A stretch of 45,484 nucleotides of DNA from Saprospiraceae bacterium (lineage in GTDB: Bacteria > Bacteroidota > Bacteroidia > Chitinophagales > Saprospiraceae), in the NCBI GenBank assembly GCA_028284395.1, contig JANQRV010000179.1, positions 1-45,484 of the forward strand, in the 5' to 3' direction. A program made the position numbers and the translations under genes. The notes under the pieces were generated by a model. It worked only from the letters and a program-made list of their open reading frames with translations. It did not search any database and was not told where the DNA came from. Positions 33,664 to 41,880 of the stretch are shown piece by piece. Position 1 is the first letter of the stretch. Every line of letters starts with the position of its first letter.

Positions 33664-34908
33664 ATTAGTAAACATTTCCAGTTTAGCTTTTATTAAATGG
33701 CTTTCGACAATGGTATTTAACGTCTTAATGTCGTATTCTACCAAATTCATCTCCAATCGCAAAAGCTCGTCGAAATCTCTACCATCAATGCTGTAGCTCG
33801 ACTGTAAAACTTGAATGGCAGCGTTCATGGTGTTGATTTGATTGCGGTACAACTGATAGTGTAATACCGCCGTTTCATAATTGATGAAAGCTTTTTCAAT
33901 GTCGGCTTTTAAGCGGTTGATGATGTCTAGGCGTCGATGATTCGAAGCTTCCATCCTGAAATTTTCTTCTCTTTCTTTTGCTTTATAGGATGATTTCGAT
34001 AGTGGTATTTTAATCCCGGCCCTAATTTGTAAGGCATCTCTACCATTATTCAACGGGAAGGCATCTTCTCGCGCATCCACCGTCAAATAATCGATTCCCA
34101 CCTTTAGTTGTGGCTTGGCAAGGAGCTGATTTAGAGCAATCCTTTTACGAGCAATTTCCTGCTCCAAAGCGAAGGCTTTAGGAAGTGGATGATCCTTGGT
34201 GACCCTTTCGAACAAAGTTGCCTTGTTAAATGGGATCTGAGCGAAATCAAGTTGGTCGCTAATGTAGAAGGGGCTATCCAAGGGGCGATTCAATAATTGA
34301 TTGAGATCGGCGGCTGGTGCCAGAGCCTGATTGTCTAAGATGACTAGTTGTTGTTCGAGCTCCTGGATTCTAAGGTCGGCTTTCAGCACATCAGCGGTAC
34401 TGCCTCTGCCACTTTCGATCTTACTCAGTGCCAGTGTTCGGAGCGCTTCCAAAATTCTTACATTCCGTGCAATGATTTTTTTTGTTTCGGAAATACCGTA
34501 CAACTGATAATAGGTTTTTTTAACCTCATAAGTTAATTCCAACTTACGATTGGTAATCTCTTCATATATGGGTTGTGCTTCAGCATTGGCAACGTCTTTT
34601 TCCGCTTTTAATGTGCCGAACCACGGGAAAGACTGAGTAGTGCTCAGGCGAAGACGTTGGGCACCCAGTCGCGTTTCTACCGGCGATAGGAAACCGCCGA
34701 CCTCTACTTCCAGATTGGGTAAGATGCCTACCTGCGGGGCTTTTTCGAAGGCAGCTTCATATGCTCGATCTAATCCCTTTAAGGCGAGATTATTGGCCTC
34801 AACCTGCCGGATTAATTCGGGCAATGGCTGTGCGAAAAGTAATAGAGGGGAAAGACAGTTGATTACAATCCAGTATATCTTAAAAATTGATTTCATAGAT
34901 TTTTCCAT
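33661..34908 (-). CDS. TolC/CusC-like outer-membrane efflux protein
   Basis: The outer-membrane channel of the metal pump. In 415 residues: signal peptide (about 1-26, ending LLLFAQ), then two alternating helix and strand repeats of the OEP family: LPELIRQVEANNLALKGLDR near the start, STADVLKADLRIQELEQQL, and FINYETAVLHYQLYRNQINT in the second half. The start MEKSMKS at 34908 follows one base after the CusA stop. It is shorter than E. coli CusC, as usual for this phylum. Confidence 0.92.
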   Translation of the reverse strand: MEKSMKSIFKIYWIVINCLSPLLLFAQPLPELIRQVEANNLALKGLDRAYEAAFEKAPQVGILPNLEVEVGGFLSPVETRLGAQRLRLSTTQSFPWFGTLKAEKDVANAEAQPIYEEITNRKLELTYEVKKTYYQLYGISETKKIIARNVRILEALRTLALSKIESGRGSTADVLKADLRIQELEQQLVILDNQALAPAADLNQLLNRPLDSPFYISDQLDFAQIPFNKATLFERVTKDHPLPKAFALEQEIARKRIALNQLLAKPQLKVGIDYLTVDAREDAFPLNNGRDALQIRAGIKIPLSKSSYKAKEREENFRMEASNHRRLDIINRLKADIEKAFINYETAVLHYQLYRNQINTMNAAIQVLQSSYSIDGRDFDELLRLEMNLVEYDIKTLNTIVESHLIKAKLEMFTN

Positions 34909-34909
34909 T

Positions 34910-37900
34910 TTAAGAGGTGCGATTAAGGTGCTTCAACCTCCATTTCCATTCTTGCCACAACGCATAAAGAACAGGAACCGTAAACATTGTTACTGTTTGG
35001 AATAACATGCCTCCAAAAGAGGGAATGGCCATGGGTAACATGATATCGGAACCCCTCCCGGTTGAAGCCAGGATGGGCAACAGTGCCAGTATCGTCGTTG
35101 CCGTTGTCATCATTGCCGGTCGTACCCGGCGCAATCCACCTTGTACTACAGCATCACGAATACCAGAAATGTCTTTGGGCTGATTGGCCTTAAAACTATC
35201 CTTGAGAAAGGTGGCTACCAAAACACCGTCGTCAGTTGCAATGCCAAACAAAGCTAGAAAACCCACCCAAACGGCAACACTAAGGTTAATGGCCCGGATT
35301 TGGAAGAGGTCGCGCATGTTGGTTCCAAATACCGTGAAATCAAGAAACCACGGTTGTCCATAAAAGTCGATCATCAAGAAACCACCGGCAAATGCCACAA
35401 AGACGCCGCTGAATACCAACAATGAGATTGTTACGGAGCGAAACAGGAAATACAGTATCAGAAAGATCAATAACAAAGCAACGGGTATGACAATCGCCAA
35501 CCGCCGATTGGCCCGGACCTGTTGTTCGTAATTACCCGCAAAACGGTAGCTGACTCCTGCCGGTACTTCCAGTAAGTCATTGGCAATTTGTTGCTGTAAG
35601 TGCCTTTGCGCAGCATTAACTACTTCGGTTTCAGAAAAGCCGGCTTCTTTATCGAAGAGTACATAACCCACTAAGAAACCATCTTCACTTTTGATGGACT
35701 GCGGCCCTTGTTCATATCGAATGTCGACCAATTCACCCAAGGGAATCTGCCCGCCGTTTTGAGAAGGAATGTAAATTCGTTTGATGGACTCGGGATCATC
35801 TCTGAGTTCGCGTGGATAGCGAATCCGGATGGCGTACCGCTCGCGGCCTTCAACTGTAGTTGTCATATTCATGCCTCCGATAGCGGCTTGAATGTAAAGC
35901 TGCACCTTCTCTACGGTTAGGCCGTGATGGCTGATAGCATCGCGATCAATATCCAGCAAGAGGTATGGTTTGCCCACAATGCGATCGGCAAAAACTGCTG
36001 CTTCCTTGACACCTTCGACGCTCTTTAACTGCTGTTCCAATTCCAATCCGAATGCTTCAATGGTTTGGAGATCCGGTCCCCTTACTTTGATTCCCATAGG
36101 AGCACGCATACCGGTTTGGAGCATCACCAGGCGGGTTTCGATTGGTTGCAACTTAGGAGCGGAAGTCACGCCTGGGATGCGGGCTGCTTTGACGATCTCG
36201 TTCCAGATGTCATCCGGGCTGTGAATATGATCGCGCCACTGGCGGTAATAACGACCATTGTCGTCGGGGATCAGGCCTCCAAGGTCATTTCTCACATATG
36301 CTCCTTGTTGGTCCACTTTGTAGCGAATTCGATTGCCGTTTTGATCCGTCCTGTACTCGGACCGGTACAAAATAACATTTTCGTACATCGACATCGGCGC
36401 AGGGTCCAACGCACTTTCGACACGCCCGGCTTTTCCGACTACCGTTTCGACTTCGGGAATGGCCGTCACTGCCATGTCCAACAGCCGCAAATTTTTAATG
36501 TTTTCTTGCATCCCGGAATGGGGCATGGACGTCGGCATTAACAAAAAGGATCCCTCATCAAGGGCGGGCATGAATTCTTCTCCGATATTATTTAAAACAG
36601 TAAATCCTTGATAAACAAAGAATGCAATAATGGCCAAAAACAGTAATTTGGCCCTCAACAATGCCCGCAAGATCCATTCATAGCATTGGATGACGAGGTA
36701 GAAGAAGCCCACCAATATTCCAATAATGAGCGCTACAAAAAGAAAATTTATCGCAATGGTTTGATTTACTCCCAAGGGCATCCACTGTCTAGCCAGTAAG
36801 AAAGTTACAATAACGGCATATACCAGGTTCTTCAACCAATTTACTACCATGAGGGAACGCTCACGGAGGTAATCGCTGGCATAACTGGTTAGCAGGCCAC
36901 CGACACCAATGGCACAGACAATGGTGCCGAATAATGCATTACCTATTACAAGTAAAATGATTCCTCCGGCCAACAACAATCCATTTCCCATGTATTTAAC
37001 CCATTTTCGGTTTGTTCTGATGGAAAATAGGGCATGCGCCAAAGGGGGTAATAACGTGATGGCTACTAAAATAGAAGCAATTAGTGCAAAAGTCTTGGTA
37101 TATGCCAACGGTCGGAAAAGTTTACCTTCAGCGGCTTCCATCGTAAAGACCGGAAGGAAACTGACTACCGTGGTTGCTACGGCGACCAGGACAGCGGGAG
37201 CCACTTCCATCGTTGCGTTAAAGATCATCGTTTTCAAATCTTCTTCCGGTGGCGCCTCGTCCAGATGTTTGAGCATGCTCTCTGTCAATACAATCCCCAT
37301 ATCAACCATGGTGCCGATGGCAATGGCAATGCCGGAAAGTGCAACAATATTGGCATCTACCCCCAGGTACTTCATGGCGATGAAACACATGAGTACCGCA
37401 ATGGGCAAAGCACTTGAAACCAGCAATGATGATTGAAGGTTTCGCAACATCAGAATAATGACGATGATGGTAATCAATACCTCCAGGCTAAGTGCTTCCC
37501 GCAAAGTACCAATGGTCTCTTGTATCAACTCCGTGCGATCGTAGAAGGGAACGATCTCAATTTTTGAAAGCGTACCGTCGGCCAAGGTTTTAGAGGGCAG
37601 TCCGGGGGCCAATTCGGCAATCTTTTCCTTGACCTTATCAATGACGACCAATGGGTTTTCGCCGTAACGTGCAACGACCACTCCACCAACTGCCTCCGAA
37701 CCGGATTTATCAAGTACACCTCTTCGGGTTGCCGGGCCCAAATTGACTCTTGCCACATCTCCAATGCGGAGTGGTACATGATCGGTGACTTTTAGTACAC
37801 TCTTCTCAATGTCCTCGATTCGCTCGATGTATCCCAGTCCCCGAACGAAATATTCGGCAAGATTGATTTCCATCGTTTGCGCGCCGATATCGAGGTTGCT

Positions 37901-38596
37901 CCCCTTAATGGCCTGCATGACTTGTTCGAGACTAATCCCGAATGTTTTTAAAGCATCCGGATCTACATCTACCTGGTATTCTTTGACAAAACCACCGATA
38001 GAGGCCACTTCGGCAACGCCCTCCGCAGAAGATAAACCGTAGCGGACCGTGTAATCCTGAATCGATCTTAATTCGTGCAGACTCCAACCACCCGTTGCTT
38101 GCCCATCGCTATCTCGACCTTCCAGGGTATACCAAAAAATCTGCCCCAAAGCAGTAGCATCGGGGCCAAGACTTGGCTGGACTCCCTCCGGCAAAGTATT
38201 TGGCGGTAATGCGTTTAGTTTTTCCAGGAGGCGACTGCGACTCCAGTAAAACTCAATATCCTCTTCGAAGATGACGTATATGCTGGAAAAGCCAAACATC
38301 GAATTGCTTCTGATGCTTTTTACTCCGGGCAAGCCCAACAATGCTGTAGTCAGAGGATAAGTTATTTGATCTTCCACATCCTGAGGAGATCTTCCCATCC
38401 ATTTTGTAAAAACGATTTGCTGGTTTTCACCGATGTCGGGAATGGCGTCGACTGCCACGGGGTCCCTGGGGAACCAATCGCTTCCATCGAAAAGTTCAAA
38501 GGGCGCAGTCGCTAATCCCCAGCCAACAAAAACAATTAGGAGGAGATAGGCTACCAACTTGTTTTCCAGAAAAAATTGAATGTATTTCGCTAACAT
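34910..38596 (-). CDS. cusA: CusA/CzcA-like heavy-metal efflux RND transporter
   Basis: A proton-driven inner-membrane pump for Cu/Ag-like ions. With 1228 residues it is longer than typical (about 1040), because of extra segments in the middle: hydrophobic helices around residues 540-650 and a polar insertion near 735-780 (IRYKVDQQGAYVRNDLGGLI). HME-RND signatures include QIVFTKWMGRSPQDVEDQIT, SSIYVIFEEDIEFYWSRSRL, and TM4 IAIAIGTMVDMGIVLTESML with the conserved acidic residue. Others are NIGEEFMPALDEGSFLLMPT, MRAPMGIKVRGPDL and the final ATDDGVLVATFLKD. It lies in operon order HYC_CC_PP, cusA, tolC-like, cusB-like. Metal specificity is inferred from family and neighbours. Confidence 0.94.
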   Translation of the reverse strand: MLAKYIQFFLENKLVAYLLLIVFVGWGLATAPFELFDGSDWFPRDPVAVDAIPDIGENQQIVFTKWMGRSPQDVEDQITYPLTTALLGLPGVKSIRSNSMFGFSSIYVIFEEDIEFYWSRSRLLEKLNALPPNTLPEGVQPSLGPDATALGQIFWYTLEGRDSDGQATGGWSLHELRSIQDYTVRYGLSSAEGVAEVASIGGFVKEYQVDVDPDALKTFGISLEQVMQAIKGSNLDIGAQTMEINLAEYFVRGLGYIERIEDIEKSVLKVTDHVPLRIGDVARVNLGPATRRGVLDKSGSEAVGGVVVARYGENPLVVIDKVKEKIAELAPGLPSKTLADGTLSKIEIVPFYDRTELIQETIGTLREALSLEVLITIIVIILMLRNLQSSLLVSSALPIAVLMCFIAMKYLGVDANIVALSGIAIAIGTMVDMGIVLTESMLKHLDEAPPEEDLKTMIFNATMEVAPAVLVAVATTVVSFLPVFTMEAAEGKLFRPLAYTKTFALIASILVAITLLPPLAHALFSIRTNRKWVKYMGNGLLLAGGIILLVIGNALFGTIVCAIGVGGLLTSYASDYLRERSLMVVNWLKNLVYAVIVTFLLARQWMPLGVNQTIAINFLFVALIIGILVGFFYLVIQCYEWILRALLRAKLLFLAIIAFFVYQGFTVLNNIGEEFMPALDEGSFLLMPTSMPHSGMQENIKNLRLLDMAVTAIPEVETVVGKAGRVESALDPAPMSMYENVILYRSEYRTDQNGNRIRYKVDQQGAYVRNDLGGLIPDDNGRYYRQWRDHIHSPDDIWNEIVKAARIPGVTSAPKLQPIETRLVMLQTGMRAPMGIKVRGPDLQTIEAFGLELEQQLKSVEGVKEAAVFADRIVGKPYLLLDIDRDAISHHGLTVEKVQLYIQAAIGGMNMTTTVEGRERYAIRIRYPRELRDDPESIKRIYIPSQNGGQIPLGELVDIRYEQGPQSIKSEDGFLVGYVLFDKEAGFSETEVVNAAQRHLQQQIANDLLEVPAGVSYRFAGNYEQQVRANRRLAIVIPVALLLIFLILYFLFRSVTISLLVFSGVFVAFAGGFLMIDFYGQPWFLDFTVFGTNMRDLFQIRAINLSVAVWVGFLALFGIATDDGVLVATFLKDSFKANQPKDISGIRDAVVQGGLRRVRPAMMTTATTILALLPILASTGRGSDIMLPMAIPSFGGMLFQTVTMFTVPVLYALWQEWKWRLKHLNRTS

Positions 38597-38691
38597 TAAA
38601 ATGTTTTCCTATTCCAGTTGATGTTGAACAGCGATGACGACGCATTGCTCATCATTCTCTGGATGTATATAGAAATGAAAGTAAATCATTT

Positions 38692-38707
38692 CCCCATTAC
38701 AATGGGG
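38692..38707 (-). terminator. Hairpin between the HYC_CC_PP-type gene and cusA
   Basis: CCCCATT (38692-38698), a 2-base loop, AATGGGG (38701-38707). It sits 28 bases after the upstream gene stop and about 95 before the cusA start. There is no long T run, so a pausing or attenuating role is as likely as termination. Confidence 0.35.
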
Positions 38708-38734
38708 CTCCTGAAAACAGGAATAGGAACTAAG

Positions 38735-39178
38735 TTAGCAAAGAAAGGTCTGCAGACCAACCTGAAGGTCGCAGATGATGAGCGGCGGTTTAAAGTTGAG
38801 AAAATGAATGGTCTTTTTATCCACAGACAATAAGGTTCGGTAATGAAAGAACGAACCAACCGTAAAGGCCATATTGCCGAACAGGAGATCAACTGGATGA
38901 GCATTCAGATATTGCTGTTGATCTAATTTGACATATTCCTTCTTGTCATCGCAACAATCATCGTTTTCCGGATGATCATGAGCAGGGCAAGTAGCAATTT
39001 TACTTTTACCATGACAAGGTTTGGCATCGAAAAACAATTGCGTGCTCTTCAATTCCTTTTGACAATAATGCCGATTGATCACCAGACCCGAAGAAGTCCA
39101 GTAGACCAGGAATGCCAGCAAAAGATATGTTGTTCTAAAAATCAAATGTTCAACTTTAAATAGCCAACTAAAACTCAC
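38735..39178 (-). CDS. HYC_CC_PP-type small exported protein of the metal operon
   Basis: The 147-residue protein has a hydrophobic segment (about 17-34) followed by VINRHYCQKELKSTQLFFDA. Then come CHGKSKIATCPAHDHPENDDCC and a C-terminal part with NFKPPLI. The HYC, CC and PP positions define a small Bacteroidota family often next to copper efflux genes, and the Cys/His-rich centre suggests metal binding. The GTG start at 39178 overlaps the stop of an upstream mini-ORF (GTGA). An internal start would remove part of the N-terminus before the hydrophobic segment. First gene of the efflux operon. Confidence 0.8.
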   Translation of the reverse strand: MSFSWLFKVEHLIFRTTYLLLAFLVYWTSSGLVINRHYCQKELKSTQLFFDAKPCHGKSKIATCPAHDHPENDDCCDDKKEYVKLDQQQYLNAHPVDLLFGNMAFTVGSFFHYRTLLSVDKKTIHFLNFKPPLIICDLQVGLQTFLC

Positions 39179-39246
39179 GGAACAATAACCACAGCATCAA
39201 TAGCAACCATAGTAACCAAAGCAACCACAGCCGCTATAGTAACCAT
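39175..39246 (-). CDS. Putative 23-residue hydrophobic leader peptide encoded by the 9-bp array
   Basis: Starting at ATG 39246, the frame runs through the tandem array with only Met, Val, Thr, Ile, Ala, Leu, one Asp and a final Pro. It ends in TGA (39177-39175), overlapping the GTG of the next gene by 2 bases as GTGA. The composition could form one membrane helix. Caution: T at codon position 2 of the repeat makes two of three frames hydrophobic by chance. A coupling or attenuating leader is inference. Confidence 0.35.
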   Translation of the reverse strand: MVTIAAVVALVTMVAIDAVVIVP

Positions 39247-39271
39247 AGCCCCCACAGCATCAACAGCACCA
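39182..39271 (-). repeat. 9-bp tandem array, ten units
   Basis: Ten degenerate 9-mers on plus with consensus AYAGYAACC: ACAATAACC, ACAGCATCA, ATAGCAACC, ATAGTAACC, AAAGCAACC, ACAGCCGCT, ATAGTAACC, ATAGCCCCC, ACAGCATCA, ACAGCACCA. It starts four bases upstream of the first operon gene and extends to the predicted transcription start, so it would form nearly the whole 5' leader of the metal efflux mRNA. Confidence 0.85.
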
Positions 39272-39300
39272 TTTCACTACACAAAAATACCATTTCACTA
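39268..39300 (-). promoter_or_regulatory. Promoter and direct-repeat operator candidate of the metal efflux operon
   Basis: On minus, TATTTTTG (39289-39282) matches TAnnTTTG. Two identical 12-mers, ACCATTTCACTA on plus at 39268-39279 and 39289-39300, are 21 bp apart start to start (two helical turns), one on each side of the -7 box. This is the geometry of an operator for a repressor or activator dimer. No clear TTG -33 box is seen. Confidence 0.5.
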
Positions 39301-39388
39301 AAAACTTTAAAAAAAATCTTTACAAACCCTTTACCTTTAAAATAAGCTCCGACAATAGGAGTCAAACAAACAAAACAACCACAAAAAA

Positions 39389-39499
39389 ATGAAAACAATG
39401 TTCAGCAAAAATAATACACAAAATTCTATCGGGCTTAACGGCATCCATTGTATAGTGACACGAATACAACCGTTCATCCCCAGATCCAGCATTCCCTAG
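39389..39499 (+). CDS. Possible 36-residue small protein
   Basis: ATG at 39389 follows an A-rich tract, which is favourable in this phylum. The product begins MKTMFSKNNTQNSIGLNG, has one Cys and ends FIPRSSIP; no family is recognised. A candidate -7 element lies about 50 bases upstream and a hairpin begins two bases after the stop. Divergent to the metal efflux promoter. Weak, as so short a frame can occur by chance. Confidence 0.3.
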   Translation: MKTMFSKNNTQNSIGLNGIHCIVTRIQPFIPRSSIP

Positions 39500-39500
39500 A

Positions 39501-39526
39501 CCAAAAGGCTAACATCGACCTTTTGG
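39501..39526 (+). terminator. Hairpin after the small ORF
   Basis: CCAAAAGG (39501-39508), a 10-base loop, CCTTTTGG (39519-39526). No T run follows, so termination is uncertain. Confidence 0.35.
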
Positions 39527-39897
39527 CCCTGCGGGGTCACCTCTTTCGATTTTTCTCCGCCCTTTAACATTGCTTTTCTTTGCGACCCTTCTTTTAAAAA
39601 ACAACACACCTGTACACAGGTCAAACCTTTTCCCCTCAAGAGGTTTTAGTGAACCAAATACTAAGCAACTACATAAACAATGCTCGTTCTTTCAGCACCA
39701 CCCTTTGCCAAAGAACCCCTCATTTTCCAAATCTAAGCAATAATCAAAATATCATTTTAACCCGGAATTGATCCGTGCCTTATCATTGGCTGGATACCAC
39801 ATTCCGTACTCGAATTTTCACTGTGCGAATTCTGCATGGGTAATACTCCCGTGCCATTACATAACATTATCCAATCTTTTACCTTAAAAAATCAGTT

Positions 39898-40896
39898 ATG
39901 AATTTATCAAAATCGTTGATCGCATTCATCGTTTTAGTCATTGGTGTAACTATGTTTACCGGTTGTGAAAAAGAAGAAATGACCTTTTCTCCGGAGGCAG
40001 AACCCTTTACATTGACCGAAAAGCCAGAAGCTAATTTAGACATGGAAATCGCTACTATTGAAGCTACCGATCCCGGGGAAGAAGCGCTGGGTGAAGTTGG
40101 ATTGAGAAGTTCTGGCCGGGTTGTGCTGTATAGTGCGACTCAAACGGTAGCGAATGGCCGCTGGAGACTGATCCGTTTTTCTAAAGCCTCTTTGTTGCCC
40201 GGTTATAAGTACACTGCGGTAGTGACCAGAATTAGTGGTGATCCAGACCTTTACGCCTTTGGAATGGACCTGGACAATTTCAATCCCTTTCGCCGGATTC
40301 GTCGCAGCGCCACGGGGGGAGTTACGGAGTCTACTTACCTTTACCGACACGACCTCCGTGCACATGAAGAATACGGATACTTTGGAATTTACGGTGATTC
40401 GCAGGCAACTTATCGCATCGTGATCTATCGGGATGACATTTGTGGAACAGAAGACTGTATTCCATTTGACCCCTCAACAGTACGTGCACAAACCTATGGC
40501 GACAAATATCGGGTAGTCAGTAGTACTTCGGCTATGTTCTTAGCACCAAATGCTACTGAAGCAAGAAAGATCGTAAGCATTATCCGCCACTACGGTATGA
40601 ACGAAAGCTGCTTTGTCGGGCGCCCCGGTGCTTCCTTCTTCTACATGAAAGTCAATGGAAACGCCCCTCAGGGTGCTATGGCCGGCGAAGACTGTATTGG
40701 TTTTGACATCGATAATATTGAAGTAGTAAAAATCAATGGTCGCTGGAAAATCGTAGACGATAATCACTGGATTTTTGATTTTGAAGACAAGGAAGACGAA
40801 GCTCGCGAGACGCTGTGCCTAATCAAGAAATACGGCTTTACTAAGTCCTGCTACGTGGGTCGTCCCGGACCTTCTTTCCAATACATGAGGAAATAG
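39898..40896 (+). CDS. Lipoprotein with PPC-like domain and duplicated C-terminal domain
   Basis: The 332-residue protein has a lipoprotein signal (lipobox MFTGCEKEE, Cys near 23). A pre-peptidase-C-like beta domain spans about 70-180 (ISGDPDLYAFGMDLDNF). The C-terminus holds two copies of a domain of about 67 residues, at about 183-250 and 263-331. Both begin EDCI-FD and end with SCFVGRPGASFFYMK or SCYVGRPGPSFQYMR. A similar domain occurs in secreted proteins of other bacteria as far as I recall, without known function. Conserved Cys pairs may form disulfides. Probably surface-exposed, binding rather than catalytic. Confidence 0.78.
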   Translation: MNLSKSLIAFIVLVIGVTMFTGCEKEEMTFSPEAEPFTLTEKPEANLDMEIATIEATDPGEEALGEVGLRSSGRVVLYSATQTVANGRWRLIRFSKASLLPGYKYTAVVTRISGDPDLYAFGMDLDNFNPFRRIRRSATGGVTESTYLYRHDLRAHEEYGYFGIYGDSQATYRIVIYRDDICGTEDCIPFDPSTVRAQTYGDKYRVVSSTSAMFLAPNATEARKIVSIIRHYGMNESCFVGRPGASFFYMKVNGNAPQGAMAGEDCIGFDIDNIEVVKINGRWKIVDDNHWIFDFEDKEDEARETLCLIKKYGFTKSCYVGRPGPSFQYMRK

Positions 40897-40937
40897 ACAG
40901 CAAACACACCGACCACAGAACTAGGGCGGTTCTATTA

Positions 40938-40974
40938 AAGGCCATCAATTGGATTGACTTCCAGTGGTGGCCTT
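40938..40974. terminator. Probable terminator between convergent genes
   Basis: AAGGCCATCA (40938-40947) pairs with TGGTGGCCTT (40965-40974) with one G-T, and TGGA/TCCA extends inside. On minus it is followed by TTTAATAG, directly after the decarboxylase stop (40978). It may serve both genes. Confidence 0.6.
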
Positions 40975-40977
40975 GCT

Positions 40978-41856
40978 TCATGTACCAATTCGCTCCCCCA
41001 TTTTGACAAATGTTTCCATTTTGTTTCGGGTGTTTTCCAGGATATCGGGGTCGATCTTTACTTTTTTCTTGTCGATTAGCATCAGTACGGAGGACCCGCC
41101 AAAAGCAAAATAGCCCATTTCCGTTCCTTTTTGAACCTCTGAATTTGGCTGGTAGGTCTGCCGGATACTACCGACCATAGTAGCACCGACCGGACTGATG
41201 AGAATGGTCCCTTTATCTGCGGTAGTAAGAATGGTAAAGGCCCTTTTGTTCTCACAAAAAACTTTGGCAAAGTCAACACTCAATGCGTAAGGAGAGACCG
41301 AAAGGTAACGACCGCGAATTTGTCTGGAGGGAGAAGCCACGCCACTGTAGGGAAAGTGAAACCGATGGTAGTCATTTGGAGCCAATCGAACAATCACCAA
41401 TGATGAATCCTCAAACTGACGGGTTAACACTTCATCTTGCAGGTATCTTGCTAAGGTGAACTGGCTGCCTTTTACAAAAAAATCTTTGATGGATCCGATG
41501 TCTTCAAAGGCGATTACCTTGCCATCGCCGGGCGAAACAATGCCCTCCTGAATGGGTCTAGCCTCCGGTTTGAGTGCCCGGTAAAAGAAATCATTGAAGG
41601 AAGTGAATTCTTCAATCGATTTAACTGACTCCGATAAATCGATATCGTATTGCTCCACAAACGGGCGGATCTTTTTTCGGGAGTTTGGACGATTCATTAG
41701 CCTGCCATAGAGGGCAGAAACTAATTTTCTTTTTACCAGTACATCCAAGGTTAATTGGCCAAAAGCCGTATGGTAAAGAAACTTTAGGAAGCCTTCTCCC
41801 GGCGGAGATTCGGTTTTTTCCCGGCCCGTCTTTCGATCTATGTATTTTATATGCAT
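40978..41856 (-). CDS. psd: Phosphatidylserine decarboxylase
   Basis: Converts phosphatidylserine to phosphatidylethanolamine in the inner membrane, using a pyruvoyl group made by self-cleavage. The 292-residue protein contains EFTSFNDFFYRALKPEARPI, IVSPGDGKVIAFEDIGSIK, LAPNDYHRFHFPYSG (catalytic His), ISPVGATMVGSI and, near residue 254, the cleavage motif FGGSSVLMLI, where Ser becomes the pyruvoyl. It belongs to the longer proenzyme type. The start follows the GH63-like gene stop by 24 bp, so it may be the distal gene of that operon. Confidence 0.95.
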   Translation of the reverse strand: MHIKYIDRKTGREKTESPPGEGFLKFLYHTAFGQLTLDVLVKRKLVSALYGRLMNRPNSRKKIRPFVEQYDIDLSESVKSIEEFTSFNDFFYRALKPEARPIQEGIVSPGDGKVIAFEDIGSIKDFFVKGSQFTLARYLQDEVLTRQFEDSSLVIVRLAPNDYHRFHFPYSGVASPSRQIRGRYLSVSPYALSVDFAKVFCENKRAFTILTTADKGTILISPVGATMVGSIRQTYQPNSEVQKGTEMGYFAFGGSSVLMLIDKKKVKIDPDILENTRNKMETFVKMGERIGT

Positions 41857-41880
41857 GTGGAAGGAAATGTTCCGGCAAAT

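Larger units (their letters stand above)
39301..39897. other. Gene-poor stretch with short structures
   Basis: This holds a possible plus promoter (TACCTTTA, 39332-39339), a 36-codon ORF and a hairpin (listed separately). Other short inverted repeats are GTTCTTT/AAAGAAC (near 39685 and 39709) and GCATGGG/CCCGTGC (39834-39840 and 39848-39854, one G-T pair). TTTCTTTG near 39575-39582 could be another weak -7 element. I see no longer coding frame. It could encode a small RNA; nothing proves it. Confidence 0.45.

Noticed and set aside
36065..37436. Plus-strand frames of 158 and 175 codons opposite cusA
   Set aside because: They lie fully antisense to a well-conserved RND transporter and show no domains.
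38747..38758. GGTCTGCAGACC palindrome as a regulatory site
   Set aside because: It falls within the final codons of the HYC_CC_PP-type gene and can be explained by coding sequence.
39182..39271. CRISPR-like array
   Set aside because: Units are 9 bp with no spacers and no cas genes, so it is a tandem repeat.
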